NCBI RefSeq assembly: GCF_024494725.1
Contig: NZ_JANHDK010000003.1
Location: 391,325-455,324, forward strand
Origin: Haloplanus ruber
GTDB lineage: Archaea; Halobacteriota; Halobacteria; Halobacteriales; Haloferacaceae
DNA: 64,000 nt
Direction: 5' to 3'
Shown here: positions 18,867-27,891 of the stretch, one piece after another
Numbering within the stretch: the stretch's first letter is position 1
Layout of the letters: each line of letters begins with the position of its first letter
The notes under the pieces: generated by a model
Told to the model about the DNA's origin: nothing
Seen by the model: the letters and a program-made list of their open reading frames with translations, nothing else
Database searches by the model: none
Position numbers and translations under genes: made by a program

Positions 18867-18880
18867 GGGGGAATGCAAAC

Positions 18881-19063
18881 ATGGAGCGTGTGACACTACG
18901 AATTCCGAAGCAGCAGATCGAGGAGGTCGAACAGATGGTCGAGACGGGAGAGTTCCCGAACCGAAGCGAGGCCATCCGCTCGGCGGTCCGCGAGATGCTC
19001 AACGAACAGAGCGAGTCCCGCGACGACAAACGCAACCGTAACCGCAGCTGGGCGAAGGTGTAA
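18881..19063 (+). CDS. cdrS: CdrS, short ribbon-helix-helix cell-division regulator
   Basis: A 60-residue protein consisting of a ribbon-helix-helix domain ([20 protein letters not shown], then [16 protein letters not shown]) and a basic tail. In haloarchaea CdrS is cotranscribed with ftsZ2 and controls genes for the switch from growth to division. The ATG at 18881 is chosen over an upstream in-frame start because the protein then begins exactly at the beta strand. The stop is two bases before the ftsZ2 ATG, so they form one operon. Confidence 0.92.
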   Translation: MERVTLRIPKQQIEEVEQMVETGEFPNRSEAIRSAVREMLNEQSESRDDKRNRNRSWAKV

Positions 19064-19065
19064 CG

Positions 19066-20235
19066 ATGCAGAGTTTCGTCCAAGACGCTATCGAACACGA
19101 GGAGGCCGAAGAGCGCGGTGCCGACGACGACGACGAGTTCGGCAACCCGCGGATCGTCATCGTCGGCGCCGGCGGTGCCGGTAACAACACGGTCAACCGA
19201 CTGTACAACATCGGTGTCGACGGCGCCGAGACGGTCGCGATCAACACCGACAAACAGCACCTGAAGATGATCGAGGCCGACACGAAGATCCTCGTCGGCA
19301 AGTCGCTCACGCAGGGGCTGGGTGCCGGTGGCGACCCCTCGATGGGTGAGCGCGCGACCGAGATGGCCCAGGGGACGATCAAGGAAGTCCTCGGCGAGGC
19401 GGACCTCGTGTTCGTCACCGCGGGGATGGGTGGCGGGACCGGCACCGGTGCCGCGCCCGTCGTCTCCAAGATCGCCAAAGAGCAGGGTGCCATCGTCGTC
19501 GGCATGGTGTCGACGCCGTTTAACGTCGAGCGCGCCCGCACGGTCAAGGCCGAGGAGGGACTCGAGAAACTCCGCGGCGAGGCCGACTCGATCATCGTCC
19601 TCGACAACAACCGACTGCTGGACTACGTACCCAACCTGCCCATCGGCAAGGCGTTCTCGGTGATGGACCAGATCATCGCCGAGACGGTCAAGGGTATCAG
19701 TGAGACCATCACCCAGCCCTCGCTCATCAATCTGGACTACGCGGACATGTCCACGATCATGAACCAGGGCGGCGTCGCGGTGATGCTGGTCGGCGAGACG
19801 CAGGACAAAAACAAGACCCAAGAGGTCGTCAGCGACGCGATGAACCACCCGCTGTTGGACGTCGACTACCGCGGCGCGTCCGGCGGACTCGTCCACATCA
19901 CCGGTGGTCCGGACCTCACGCTGAAGGAGGCCGAGGGCATCGCGAACAACATCACCGAGCGACTGGAGGCGAGCGCCAACGTCATCTGGGGCGCGCGCAT
20001 CCAGGAGGAGTACAAGGGCAAGGTGCGGGTCATGGCCATCATGACCGGCGTCCAGAGCGCTCAGGTGCTCGGCCCGTCGACCCAGCGACAGGCGGAGAAG
20101 TCCCGTCGCAGCCTCAACGGTGAGGACGTTTCGGAATTCGATGCGAGCGAAAACGTCGGTCAGGAGCAGGGCTCTTGGTCCGACGGCGGTCGCAACGAGG
20201 TCGATACGCGTAACGGCGTCGACGTCATCCGGTAG
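19066..20235 (+). CDS. ftsZ2: Cell-division GTPase FtsZ2
   Basis: A 389-residue tubulin-family GTPase. It has the GAGGAGNN and '[19 protein letters not shown]' tubulin signatures, '[19 protein letters not shown]', and an FtsZ2-type C-terminal domain ending in a disordered tail after about residue 335. In haloarchaea FtsZ1 and FtsZ2 have distinct roles, with FtsZ2 needed for ring constriction. Assignment to FtsZ2 rather than FtsZ1 is supported by the upstream cdrS. It polymerises at mid-cell on the cytoplasmic side. Confidence 0.95.
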   Translation: MQSFVQDAIEHEEAEERGADDDDEFGNPRIVIVGAGGAGNNTVNRLYNIGVDGAETVAINTDKQHLKMIEADTKILVGKSLTQGLGAGGDPSMGERATEMAQGTIKEVLGEADLVFVTAGMGGGTGTGAAPVVSKIAKEQGAIVVGMVSTPFNVERARTVKAEEGLEKLRGEADSIIVLDNNRLLDYVPNLPIGKAFSVMDQIIAETVKGISETITQPSLINLDYADMSTIMNQGGVAVMLVGETQDKNKTQEVVSDAMNHPLLDVDYRGASGGLVHITGGPDLTLKEAEGIANNITERLEASANVIWGARIQEEYKGKVRVMAIMTGVQSAQVLGPSTQRQAEKSRRSLNGEDVSEFDASENVGQEQGSWSDGGRNEVDTRNGVDVIR

Positions 20236-20268
20236 CGACCGCGAGGCTTCTTTCCCGTCGCCCGCGTC

Positions 20269-21234
20269 TTACACCGCTTCTATCGACTCGACTAGCCGGC
20301 ACTTCCGGCAGATTCGACCGCTCGTGCTCGACCCACAGCGGTCGCACTCGCCGAGGTTGGGGCCGTCGTCGTCACGGTACCGCTCGGCGGCCAACTCCGC
20401 GAGTTCCTCGTAGCCCGCCATGATCGAGTGTCGCGTCCCGGGGTGTGACTCCTCCATGCCGAGCAGGAGTTCCTGAATCTCCCCGCGGTAGGCCTCGCTC
20501 GCGTGCGGACACTCCGTAATGTGGGCCGGGAGGTCCGCGAGGTGGGCGTACAGCGCCACCTCCTTTTCGGGCACGTCGCGCAGTGGCTTGGCCCGGGGGA
20601 CGAAGTGTGTCGTCTCGGCTCGCCGGTCGAACGGCCCGAGACTCGCGTCGAAGTGTTTGGCCATCTGTTTCAGATCCCCCTCGAAGAAGTTCATCAGGGC
20701 GGTCTGGGCCTCGTCGTCGAGGTTGTGGCCCGTCAGCAGTTTGTCGGCGCCGAGTTCGTCGGCGTACGACTCCAGCAGGTCGCGGCGGAACACACCACAG
20801 TACGCGCAGGCGGCCATGTCCTCGGGGTCCGTCTCGACCACGTCGTCCATGCGAACGCCGAGTTCGTCGGCGTACGACACCACCTCGTGGCGCAGGTCAC
20901 GGTCCGCGGTCAGTCGCTTGGAGGCGTCGAGGCTCTCGTCGCGGTAGCCCTCGATCCCCTCGTGGATCGAGAGGGCGACCAACTCCACGCGCGGGTCCTT
21001 GCCGAACGTCTCCGCCAACACGTGTGTCAGGACGACGCTGTCTTTGCCCCCCGAGAGACCGATCACCCACGTCTGTGGGTTCTCCGGCGAGGCCGTCGCC
21101 GGAAGGAGACCGTCCTCCCTGATTCGCCGTCGCACCCGCTTATCGACCGAGGCCCGGAGGTGCTTGCCACAGAGGTGGGCCCCCGAGTAGGCCGCGTGCA
21201 TCACCGCCTCGCGGCCGCACCTGTCACAGTCCAT
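20269..21234 (-). CDS. ncsA: tRNA 2-thiolation enzyme NcsA (TtuA/Ncs6 family)
   Basis: A 321-residue PP-loop ATPase that thiolates U34 (or the equivalent position) of tRNAs using sulfur carried by a SAMP/ubiquitin-like protein. It has an N-terminal zinc finger (CDRCG...CGKH), the PP-loop 'GLSGGKDSVVL', the catalytic Cys in 'ACAYCGVFRR', 'TGHNLDDEAQT' and a C-terminal zinc finger (CDRCG...CRKC). All key residues are present. The E1-like UbaA that would feed this pathway is also in the window at 57057. Confidence 0.93.
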   Translation of the reverse strand: MDCDRCGREAVMHAAYSGAHLCGKHLRASVDKRVRRRIREDGLLPATASPENPQTWVIGLSGGKDSVVLTHVLAETFGKDPRVELVALSIHEGIEGYRDESLDASKRLTADRDLRHEVVSYADELGVRMDDVVETDPEDMAACAYCGVFRRDLLESYADELGADKLLTGHNLDDEAQTALMNFFEGDLKQMAKHFDASLGPFDRRAETTHFVPRAKPLRDVPEKEVALYAHLADLPAHITECPHASEAYRGEIQELLLGMEESHPGTRHSIMAGYEELAELAAERYRDDDGPNLGECDRCGSSTSGRICRKCRLVESIEAV

Positions 21235-21316
21235 CGACGCGACGTTGCCGGCCGGCCCGTATCACCGTTTCGTCTCCTCCAGAACGGTTTTGCCCGGGCG
21301 GGCGCAAACGCGGGTG

Positions 21317-21997
21317 ATGGATCGAGACGCGGCGCTCGACCGGGTGGCCGAAATCGTCGACTACGTGGACCGCACGGCGACCGACGGGCCGACCGACGGC
21401 GACGACCCCGCGCTCCTCCCGGTGCCCGTCCGCGAGGTGTGGGTGTACGGCGACGTTGCCCTCGGTCTCGACCCACTCGACCGCCTCGACGTGTACGTCA
21501 CCAAGGATCTCCTCATGCGCGGCGACGCCGACCGCGCGGCCGAATTCACGGAGCGGTTCGGCGTCGCCGGCGTCGGCAAGACCGTCGACGCCGACTGGGC
21601 CGCGGCGTATCCGGAACACCTCCGCGCGAACGACAACGGCCACGCGGCGCCCGAGCGCTGTCTCGCCGCCCATCTCGCTGGCGACGACGAACCGATCCAC
21701 CTGGAGGTGTGTAACGCCTCCTTCACCGACAACGTTACCCAGCGCCTGAAGGGGGCGATGGCCCGAGAGGCCTACGGCGAAATCCTCGACCCTCGGGGGG
21801 TCTGTCTGTGGGTCGACGGCCGCCGCGACGACGACGCGATGACGAAACTCCGCGGCGGCGAACTCGCCTTCCCGACGCTCTCGGAGGCCTTAGGCATGCT
21901 GGGACTAGACGACGACACCGCCACCGAGGCCGCCACCGCGATGCGCGAGCGTCGCGCCGAGGCGACCGGGCGGACGGTCCGTGGCGACGTGGTGTAA
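21317..21997 (+). CDS. Conserved haloarchaeal protein (DUF7095-like)
   Basis: A 226-residue acidic soluble protein with no known function. The segment 'VPVREVWVYGDVALGLDPLDRLDVYVTKDLL' resembles a nucleotidyltransferase-like strand-turn with D-x-D spacing, but no complete active-site pattern is visible. The ATG at 21317 is chosen; an upstream in-frame start at 21245 adds a basic non-conserved-looking tail overlapping the ncsA promoter. It is divergent from ncsA. Confidence 0.72.
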   Translation: MDRDAALDRVAEIVDYVDRTATDGPTDGDDPALLPVPVREVWVYGDVALGLDPLDRLDVYVTKDLLMRGDADRAAEFTERFGVAGVGKTVDADWAAAYPEHLRANDNGHAAPERCLAAHLAGDDEPIHLEVCNASFTDNVTQRLKGAMAREAYGEILDPRGVCLWVDGRRDDDAMTKLRGGELAFPTLSEALGMLGLDDDTATEAATAMRERRAEATGRTVRGDVV

Positions 21998-22087
21998 TCA
22001 CAGATGACACCGGCGCTCCGCGCGAGGCGGCGTCACGCGACCCGCCCGCGGCGACGGTCAGGACACGGGTCCGCTAGCCGCCCACCC

Positions 22088-22900
22088 CTACTCGAACCGA
22101 CGTCCCGCCGGCACCCGGCCGACGGTCACGTCGAACGGCACGACCTCCGCCCGACGATACGTTCCTGCTTGCATCGACTCGACTATCTCTCGGCCCATCG
22201 TCCGCCAGGCCGACCGAAGGTCGTCGTACTCGTCGCCGACCGCCCGCCGAAGCTCCGCCTCGTGGTCGGCCAGCCCCGCTCCCGTCGCCTTTCGTGTCGC
22301 GTCTCGCAGGTCGCCCTCGTCGTACGGCGGTTCGATCACCTTCCGGTGGTAATGCCGGCGCGTGGTCACGTCGACGAGACCCGCCGCTTCGAAGGCGGCC
22401 ACCGCCCGCTCGCCCAGCGCGACGTCCGTCCCGACCCCCTCCAGATACGCCTCCCGGACGCGCCGTTCGAGTTCCACCTCGCGTTCCACCGTCGACGCGA
22501 CCGACACGTCGGCGTTGTCGGGTTCGACGGCCGCCACACGGTCGCTCGCGACGCGGCGGAACTCCCGGAGCGCCGCGGCCGGATCGGGCAGATTCACCAG
22601 CAGTGCCTGACACGTCACGAGGTCGAACGATCCGTCGGTGACGGGCAGGCGTTCGGCGTCGCCGGCGACGGCCGGACAGTCGGTTTCCTCGCGAGCGACG
22701 GCCAGCAGCGACGGGTCGGCGTCGATACCGACCACCTCCCCTCCCGACTCCTCGGCGAGCACCCGCGTGAGTTCGCCCGTGCCACAGCCCACATCCAGGA
22801 TTCGCTCGTGGCTCGGGAGGTCGAGCGCGTCCAGTGCCTCCCGCGACGACCACAGGCCCGCGCGCGTCCGTCGGAGGTAGTCGGCCGAGAATCTGCGCAC
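22088..22900 (-). CDS. Class I SAM-dependent methyltransferase
   Basis: A 270-residue methyltransferase. Motif I is 'ILDVGCGTGELTRVLAEES', followed by 'VVGIDADPSLL', 'GDAERLPVTDGSFDLVTCQALLVNL' and 'EFRRVASDRVAAVEPDNADV'. It belongs to the UbiE/small-molecule group; the substrate is not identifiable. The start at 22900 is the first ATG after an AT-poor gap. It precedes the secreted nuclease gene's 3' end on the same strand by 30 bases. Confidence 0.88.
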   Translation of the reverse strand: MRRFSADYLRRTRAGLWSSREALDALDLPSHERILDVGCGTGELTRVLAEESGGEVVGIDADPSLLAVAREETDCPAVAGDAERLPVTDGSFDLVTCQALLVNLPDPAAALREFRRVASDRVAAVEPDNADVSVASTVEREVELERRVREAYLEGVGTDVALGERAVAAFEAAGLVDVTTRRHYHRKVIEPPYDEGDLRDATRKATGAGLADHEAELRRAVGDEYDDLRSAWRTMGREIVESMQAGTYRRAEVVPFDVTVGRVPAGRRFE

Positions 22901-22929
22901 GCCGGCCCTACCCCCTCGGTCCTCAAAAG

Positions 22930-24147
22930 TCAGTCGTCATCGCGGGCGGCGAGCCACCCGCCGATGAGGGCGGCGAGCGCCGCCGGCACGCCGAACCCGG
23001 CCCCGGTGCTCGCCGTGGGTGTGTCGGTGTCGGCGGCCGCGGTGTCGGTCTCCGTCTCGGTCGGTTCGGGCGTGTCCGTCGCCGTGGGTGTCGGTGTCTT
23101 CTCTTTTGGACTCAGCGTCGCCACCAGCCCCGCGTGGTCGGACGGCCAGAGTCGGTCGCCGTCGCCGGCCACGCGAGCGGCCGGATCGGCGCCCACCCGG
23201 CGCACGTCACGCGCCCGGAGGTCGCCCCGGACGAGCACGTGATCGACCCGCGAGTCGAGCGACGCGTCGGGGTTCCGGAGGTCGGCCGCGTGACAGCAGG
23301 TCGCGCCCGCGTCGCCGGCGTCCGTGAAGGATGCGGTGAGGCGGTCGTACGCCGCCGCCGACGCGTCCGGACCGCTGTTGATGTCTCCGACCAGAACTAC
23401 TGGGTCCGGTCGGTCGGCGAGCATCTCCATTAGCTCCGCCGCCTGTGCCGTCCGCGTCTCGGCCGATGCCGATTCGAGGTGTGTAGTACAGACCGTGAGC
23501 CGGCGGCCGCCGACCGTCGCGTCCGCGACGGCGTAGCCGCGTTCGACCGTCACCTCGCGCCCGTCCCGCGACAGCGAGAGTGTCGCGTCGAAGGTGTCGG
23601 CCGTCGCCGCGCTCGTTTCCACGGGGGCGCGGGCGAGCAACAGGTCGCGGTCGGTCAGCCGTACCGTCCGCGTCTCGCCTGCTACCGTCGCCGGCACCGC
23701 GAGGTCGGCCCCGTTCGTCGCCGCGACGACGCGGTAGGGGTGGTCCCGGGCCGCGAGCCGTGCGAGCAGCGTCTCGCGGAAGTCGTAGCGCACCTCGGTC
23801 GCGTCGCCACCCGGCGGTCCCGTCCGGATCAGCGCCGCCTCCTGTATCCCGACCAGATCCGGTTCGGCGCGGGCGAGTTCCGCGGCTATCGCGTCCAGAC
23901 GCGCCGGGACCCGACTGCGGTCGACCGCCGCGAGGAGGTCGCCGGCCGTCTCCCGGACCGCGTCGGGTCCCTCGGCTGCGGCTCCGAGGAGTCGAAAGAG
24001 GTCGGCGCCGAGATAGCAGTTGCGCGTGGCGACGGTCGGGTCGTCCCCGCCAGTCGTGGCGGCCCGCCCCGTCCGTACGCCCGCACCGAGACCGACCGCG
24101 GCGCCGACGCCGGCTCGGAGCGCCGTCCGTCGAGAAACGTCGTCCAT
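22930..24147 (-). CDS. Secreted endonuclease/exonuclease/phosphatase-family protein with C-terminal anchor
   Basis: A 405-residue protein. The start at 24147 gives a Tat-like signal (SRRTALRAG). The EEP fold follows: 'IQEAALI' with the metal-binding Glu, 'CTTHLES', 'VLVGDINSGPD' and 'SRVDHVLV', and 'PSDHAGLVA' with the catalytic His. Then come a Thr/Pro-rich linker (about residues 350-375) and a C-terminal AGFGVPAALAAL helix ending in charged residues. This tail resembles the PGF-CTERM signal processed by archaeosortase but lacks the exact P-G-F. It probably cleaves phosphodiesters outside the cell. Confidence 0.85.
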   Translation of the reverse strand: MDDVSRRTALRAGVGAAVGLGAGVRTGRAATTGGDDPTVATRNCYLGADLFRLLGAAAEGPDAVRETAGDLLAAVDRSRVPARLDAIAAELARAEPDLVGIQEAALIRTGPPGGDATEVRYDFRETLLARLAARDHPYRVVAATNGADLAVPATVAGETRTVRLTDRDLLLARAPVETSAATADTFDATLSLSRDGREVTVERGYAVADATVGGRRLTVCTTHLESASAETRTAQAAELMEMLADRPDPVVLVGDINSGPDASAAAYDRLTASFTDAGDAGATCCHAADLRNPDASLDSRVDHVLVRGDLRARDVRRVGADPAARVAGDGDRLWPSDHAGLVATLSPKEKTPTPTATDTPEPTETETDTAAADTDTPTASTGAGFGVPAALAALIGGWLAARDDD

Positions 24148-24188
24148 CCGTCGCGCCGTAGGGGCGGTCGGCGCAAAAGCGGTCCGGC

Positions 24189-25022
24189 TCAGGCGCCGTT
24201 CCGGAGTTCGCGCACCCGGTCGATGTTCCACGCGAAGTCCTTGCCGTCCTCGGTGGGCGTCTCGAGGACGAACGGCAGGTCGCGCAGGTCGGGGTGGGTG
24301 ACGATCCGGCGCATGCCGTCGACGCCGATCAGTCCCTCTCCGACGTGGGCGTGTTCGTCCTTGTTCGTCCCGCAGGCGTGTTTGGAGTCGTTGAGGTGGA
24401 GACAGTGGAGGTGTTCGAGACCGACCACGTCGTCGAACTCCGCGACGACGTCGTCGACCGCTTCGGGCGTCGAGAGATCGTAGCCCGCGGCGAAGGCGTG
24501 TGCCGTGTCCAGACAGACCCCCAGGTCGTGGCGGCTCTCCGCGAGGACCGCCGCGAGGTGTTCGAAGTCGCCGCCGAGTTTTGTTCCGCTCCCGGCGTCG
24601 CTCTCGACGAGGACCGTCACGTCCGCGGGCACGTCGAGTTCGTTGAGCGCGCTCACGGCGTTATCGAGGCCGCCGTCGACGCCCGCGCCCGTGTGTGCGC
24701 CCAGGTGGACGTTGACGTACTCGATATCGAGTTTCGCCGCGGCCTCGACTTCCTTTTGCATACTGTCGATCGACTTCTCGCGGAGGTCCGCCTTCGGCGT
24801 ACAGAGGTTGACGAGATACGAGGAGTGGATCACCCAGGGGCCATCGAGGTGTTCAGCGGTCCCCTCACGGAAGGCCACAGCCTCGTCGTCGCCGACGTTC
24901 GGGTTCTGCCAGACCTGCGGGGAGTGGGTGAAGATCTGTCCGCAGTTACCGCCAACCGTCCGCTGGTTGCCGACCGCGTTGTCGACGCCGCCGGCGATGG
25001 ATACGTGTGCTCCGACTCGCAT
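24189..25022 (-). CDS. nfo: Endonuclease IV (AP endonuclease)
   Basis: A 277-residue TIM-barrel Nfo-family enzyme that cleaves DNA at abasic sites during base-excision repair. Family blocks are '[15 protein letters not shown]', 'FTHSPQVW', 'HSSYLVNL', '[12 protein letters not shown]', the metal ligands in '[14 protein letters not shown]', '[22 protein letters not shown]' and 'LETPTED'. The ATG at 25022 is selected because it begins at the first strand (MRVGAHVS). The upstream in-frame start at 25088 would add a basic leader running close to the divergent peroxiredoxin start. Confidence 0.94.
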   Translation of the reverse strand: MRVGAHVSIAGGVDNAVGNQRTVGGNCGQIFTHSPQVWQNPNVGDDEAVAFREGTAEHLDGPWVIHSSYLVNLCTPKADLREKSIDSMQKEVEAAAKLDIEYVNVHLGAHTGAGVDGGLDNAVSALNELDVPADVTVLVESDAGSGTKLGGDFEHLAAVLAESRHDLGVCLDTAHAFAAGYDLSTPEAVDDVVAEFDDVVGLEHLHCLHLNDSKHACGTNKDEHAHVGEGLIGVDGMRRIVTHPDLRDLPFVLETPTEDGKDFAWNIDRVRELRNGA

Positions 25023-25105
25023 ACCGAATCGAGGACGCCGGTGCGCAAAGGCGCTTCGACTCTCGTAAGCGAACGGTTTTGTCAGCACCGCTCGAACCCC
25101 GTCTC

Positions 25106-25639
25106 ATGGTACAGGAAGAGCCGGTTGCGGTGGGCGAGACGGTGGCCGACGCCGAAGCGACGCTCGTTCGCCCGGACGGGACCACCACGGAGACGACGCT
25201 GGGGGTCCTGACCGACGACCGACCGGTGTTACTCAGCTTCTACACCGTCGATTTCAGCCCCGACTGTATCGACGAGTGGTGTTCGTTCCGCGACTTCGAC
25301 TGGTTCTCTAGCGGCGAACACGTCCAGGTGGTCGGCGCCAGCAAGTCGAGTGCCGGGCTTCACAAGCGCTTCATCGACTACCTCGGCCTGAACTTCCCGC
25401 TCTTTGCCGACACCGACCTCGAACTGTCCGACGCCTTCGGCGTCACCTACCGCGCGCTCGGGGTCTCCCGCCGGTCGCGACGCTCGTGTTTCCTCCTCGA
25501 TGCCGACCTCCGGGTGCGATACCGGTGGGTGAGCGAACACTGGCTCGATCCCACCCGCGATACGCCGCCGGTCGACGAGATTCACCACGCAATCACCGAG
25601 GAACTCGACGTCGCCGACCCCGAGACGTTCGGCTTCTAG
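25106..25639 (+). CDS. Peroxiredoxin-like (AhpC/TSA) redoxin
   Basis: A 177-residue thioredoxin-fold redoxin. 'PVLLSFYTVDFSPDCIDEWCSFRDF' holds the region where the peroxidatic Cys sits in AhpC/TSA proteins; here Cys follows SPD rather than the usual TxxC, with a second Cys five residues on. 'FPLFADTDLELSDAFGV' is typical of peroxiredoxins. Peroxide reduction is likely but the altered active site leaves room for another redox role. Start ATG 25106; divergent from nfo. Confidence 0.8.
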   Translation: MVQEEPVAVGETVADAEATLVRPDGTTTETTLGVLTDDRPVLLSFYTVDFSPDCIDEWCSFRDFDWFSSGEHVQVVGASKSSAGLHKRFIDYLGLNFPLFADTDLELSDAFGVTYRALGVSRRSRRSCFLLDADLRVRYRWVSEHWLDPTRDTPPVDEIHHAITEELDVADPETFGF

Positions 25640-25667
25640 CGTCGCCGGCCGTGCTCGGCGGTGTGCC

Positions 25668-26498
25668 CTACCGCTCCCCAGGCCGTCGTTTCGTCCACGC
25701 TTCGCTCCCGTATTTCTCCGCGGCCAGTTCGCGCGCCCGCGCCAGTTCCGCGTCGGTCCACGCGCCTGCCTCGGCGTCGGCCCACGCCCGGAGCGACGAC
25801 TCGAGGGTCGCCACCGCCGTCGCCCGGTCGACGTCGGCGTGGTCCGCGATTCCGGTCACCCGCTCGCGGAACGTCTCGGCGTCGACACCCGGGTCGGCAA
25901 AGACCGCGAGGTGGCGCTCCGGCCGCACCGTATAAGAGAGCGAGCCGTGTTGGACGACGGCGTCGGCCCGGCGGTGCTGGGCGTTGCCGCTCACCTTTCG
26001 CGGCCCGTCCGGTCCCGGGACGACCACGTCGTGGGCGGAGTGAAGCTCCCGCAGGTAACAGGCGGGCTTGTGAAGCGCCGGCCGGCCCGTCTCCGCGAAC
26101 CGCGCGGGGACGCCGAGGCGGTCGAACGCGTCGAGGATCGGCGTACAGAGCCGGCGATAGGATTCGACCAAGTCTCCGGGGAGTTCCCCGTCGGGGGCGA
26201 CGATGGTGTAGGAGATGTCGCCGTCACTGTCGTGGTAGATGCCGCCGCCGCCGGTGGGCCGTCGAGTGACGCCGACGCCCTCGCGCTCACAGTAGTCCCA
26301 GTCGACGGTGTCGGGGTCTTGGTGGTAGCCGAGCGAGAGCGTCCCCGGGTCCCACCGATAGACCCGGAGGGTCCGGGGGCCGCCCGCGGCGGCCGTCTCG
26401 GCCGCGACGTCGTCGAGTGCCATGTTCATCGGTCCCGACCACGCCTCCTCGCGGATCAGGCGCCACTCGCGGTCGGCGTGCGGATCGCTCGCGTCCAT
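25668..26498 (-). CDS. lplA: Lipoate-protein ligase A family protein
   Basis: A 276-residue LplA/biotin-ligase-fold protein. Visible are 'GPMNMALDDVAAETA', 'LSLGYHQDP', 'GVTRRPTGGGGIYHDSDGDISYTIVAP' (the lipoate/ATP-binding loop) and the lysine in 'RKVSGNAQHRRADAVVQHGSLSY'. Such enzymes attach lipoyl groups to 2-oxoacid dehydrogenase E2 or glycine-cleavage H proteins. The ATG at 26498 is preferred over 26621, whose extra leader is non-conserved and overlaps the promoter of the divergent hydrolase. Octanoyltransferase activity is an alternative. Confidence 0.88.
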   Translation of the reverse strand: MDASDPHADREWRLIREEAWSGPMNMALDDVAAETAAAGGPRTLRVYRWDPGTLSLGYHQDPDTVDWDYCEREGVGVTRRPTGGGGIYHDSDGDISYTIVAPDGELPGDLVESYRRLCTPILDAFDRLGVPARFAETGRPALHKPACYLRELHSAHDVVVPGPDGPRKVSGNAQHRRADAVVQHGSLSYTVRPERHLAVFADPGVDAETFRERVTGIADHADVDRATAVATLESSLRAWADAEAGAWTDAELARARELAAEKYGSEAWTKRRPGER

Positions 26499-26640
26499 AC
26501 CGCCCGTTCGTGGTGGGCGCAAAAGGGCTTCGGGGTCGGGGCCGCAACCGCCCCGAGGCCCCTCCGCGAGCGGACACTCTCCACCCAGTGAATGGGCGCG
26601 CGCCGGTAGACCGACATTCATCCGGAGCGAGGGGGCCTAT

Positions 26641-27879
26641 ATGAGGCTCGACATCGACCGCGACCGACTCGTCGAGACGATGGAGGAACAGGCGGCCATT
26701 GGCGGGACCGACGGCGGGGGACTCAACCGCCTCGCGCTCTCCGACGCCGACGCGCGGGCCCGCGACTGGTTCGTCGAACGGGCGACCGCCGCGGGACTCG
26801 ACACCCGCATCGACGCCTTCGGCAACACGTTCGCCCGGCGGGCCGGAGCCGATTCGGACGCCGCGCCGGTACTCGTCGGCTCGCACCTCGACTCCCAGCC
26901 ATACGGTGGCATCTACGACGGCGCGCTCGGTGTGGTTGCGGCCCTGGAGTTCGTGCGGACGCTCGACGATCACGGCATCGAGACGCGGCGGCCGGTCGAG
27001 GTGGTCAACTGGACCAACGAGGAGGGGTCCCGCTTCCCGCCCGCGATGCAGGGAAGTGGCGTCTGGGCCGGCGCCCACGACATCGAGACAGAGTACGAGA
27101 AGACCGACGCCGACGGCACCCGCCTGGTCGACGAACTCGAACGAATCGGCTACCGTGGCTCGGAGCCGGCCGAACCGCGCGAGCCGTACCACGCCTATCT
27201 CGAAGTTCACCCCGAACAGGGGCCACGACTGGACGAGACGGGCGCCGACGTGGGGGTCGTCACCGGTATCGTCGGGCTCCGGTGGGCCGAAGTCACCCTC
27301 CACGGGCAGGCCAACCACTCGGGGACGACCCCGATGCACTACCGGAACGACGCGCTGGTCGCCGCCTCGGACGTGGTGACCGCGATTCGTCGACTCCCCG
27401 GCACCCTCGGTGATCGCACCGTCGCCACGGTCGGGTCGCTGACCGTCGACCCGGACTCGGTCAACATCGTCCCGGAGACGGTACGGTTCACGACCGACAT
27501 CCGCGACCCCGACGAGGGCGTCCTCGAGACGGCCATCGACCGGATGACCGCGGAGGTGGCCGCGGCCGCCGACCGCGAGGGCGTCGGATACGATATCGAA
27601 CACACCATGCGCGCCCCGAGTGTCGACTTCCCGGAGCGGCCGGTCGCGGCCGTCGCCGACGCCGTCGAGGACCTGGGATACGACGGCCGGCGCATGGTCA
27701 GCGGGGCCGGCCACGACGCGACCCACACGGCGTCGGTCTGCGATACGGCGATGATCTTCGCGGTCAGCGAGGACGGCAAGAGCCACACCGAAGACGAGTT
27801 CACCAGTTGGCCAGACTGCTACCGGGCCGCGAACGTACTGGCGAACGCCGCCCTCGACCTCGCCGGGCGCGCCGACTGA
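26641..27879 (+). CDS. M20-family amidohydrolase (allantoate/N-carbamoyl-amino acid hydrolase type)
   Basis: A 412-residue dinuclear zinc hydrolase. Metal ligands appear in 'VGSHLDSQPYGGIYDGALGVVAALE', 'NWTNEEGSRF' and the His of 'VSGAGHDATHTA', with 'LEVHPEQGPRLDE'. The dimerisation (lid) domain includes 'GLRWAEVTLHGQANHSGTTPM'. The family hydrolyses N-carbamoyl amino acids, ureidoglycolate or allantoate; the substrate is unresolved. The ATG at 26641 gives the family's normal length. Confidence 0.9.
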   Translation: MRLDIDRDRLVETMEEQAAIGGTDGGGLNRLALSDADARARDWFVERATAAGLDTRIDAFGNTFARRAGADSDAAPVLVGSHLDSQPYGGIYDGALGVVAALEFVRTLDDHGIETRRPVEVVNWTNEEGSRFPPAMQGSGVWAGAHDIETEYEKTDADGTRLVDELERIGYRGSEPAEPREPYHAYLEVHPEQGPRLDETGADVGVVTGIVGLRWAEVTLHGQANHSGTTPMHYRNDALVAASDVVTAIRRLPGTLGDRTVATVGSLTVDPDSVNIVPETVRFTTDIRDPDEGVLETAIDRMTAEVAAAADREGVGYDIEHTMRAPSVDFPERPVAAVADAVEDLGYDGRRMVSGAGHDATHTASVCDTAMIFAVSEDGKSHTEDEFTSWPDCYRAANVLANAALDLAGRAD

Positions 27880-27891
27880 GCGGGGCGTGTC

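Noticed and set aside
20264..20273. CGTCTTACAC match to the cdrS-promoter motif
   Set aside because: It lies at the ncsA stop codon (TTA is the reverse-complement stop), with no promoter nearby; probably chance.
26287..27786. 499-codon minus-strand open frame extending over the M20 hydrolase
   Set aside because: Out of frame with the lipoate ligase and antisense to a motif-complete hydrolase.
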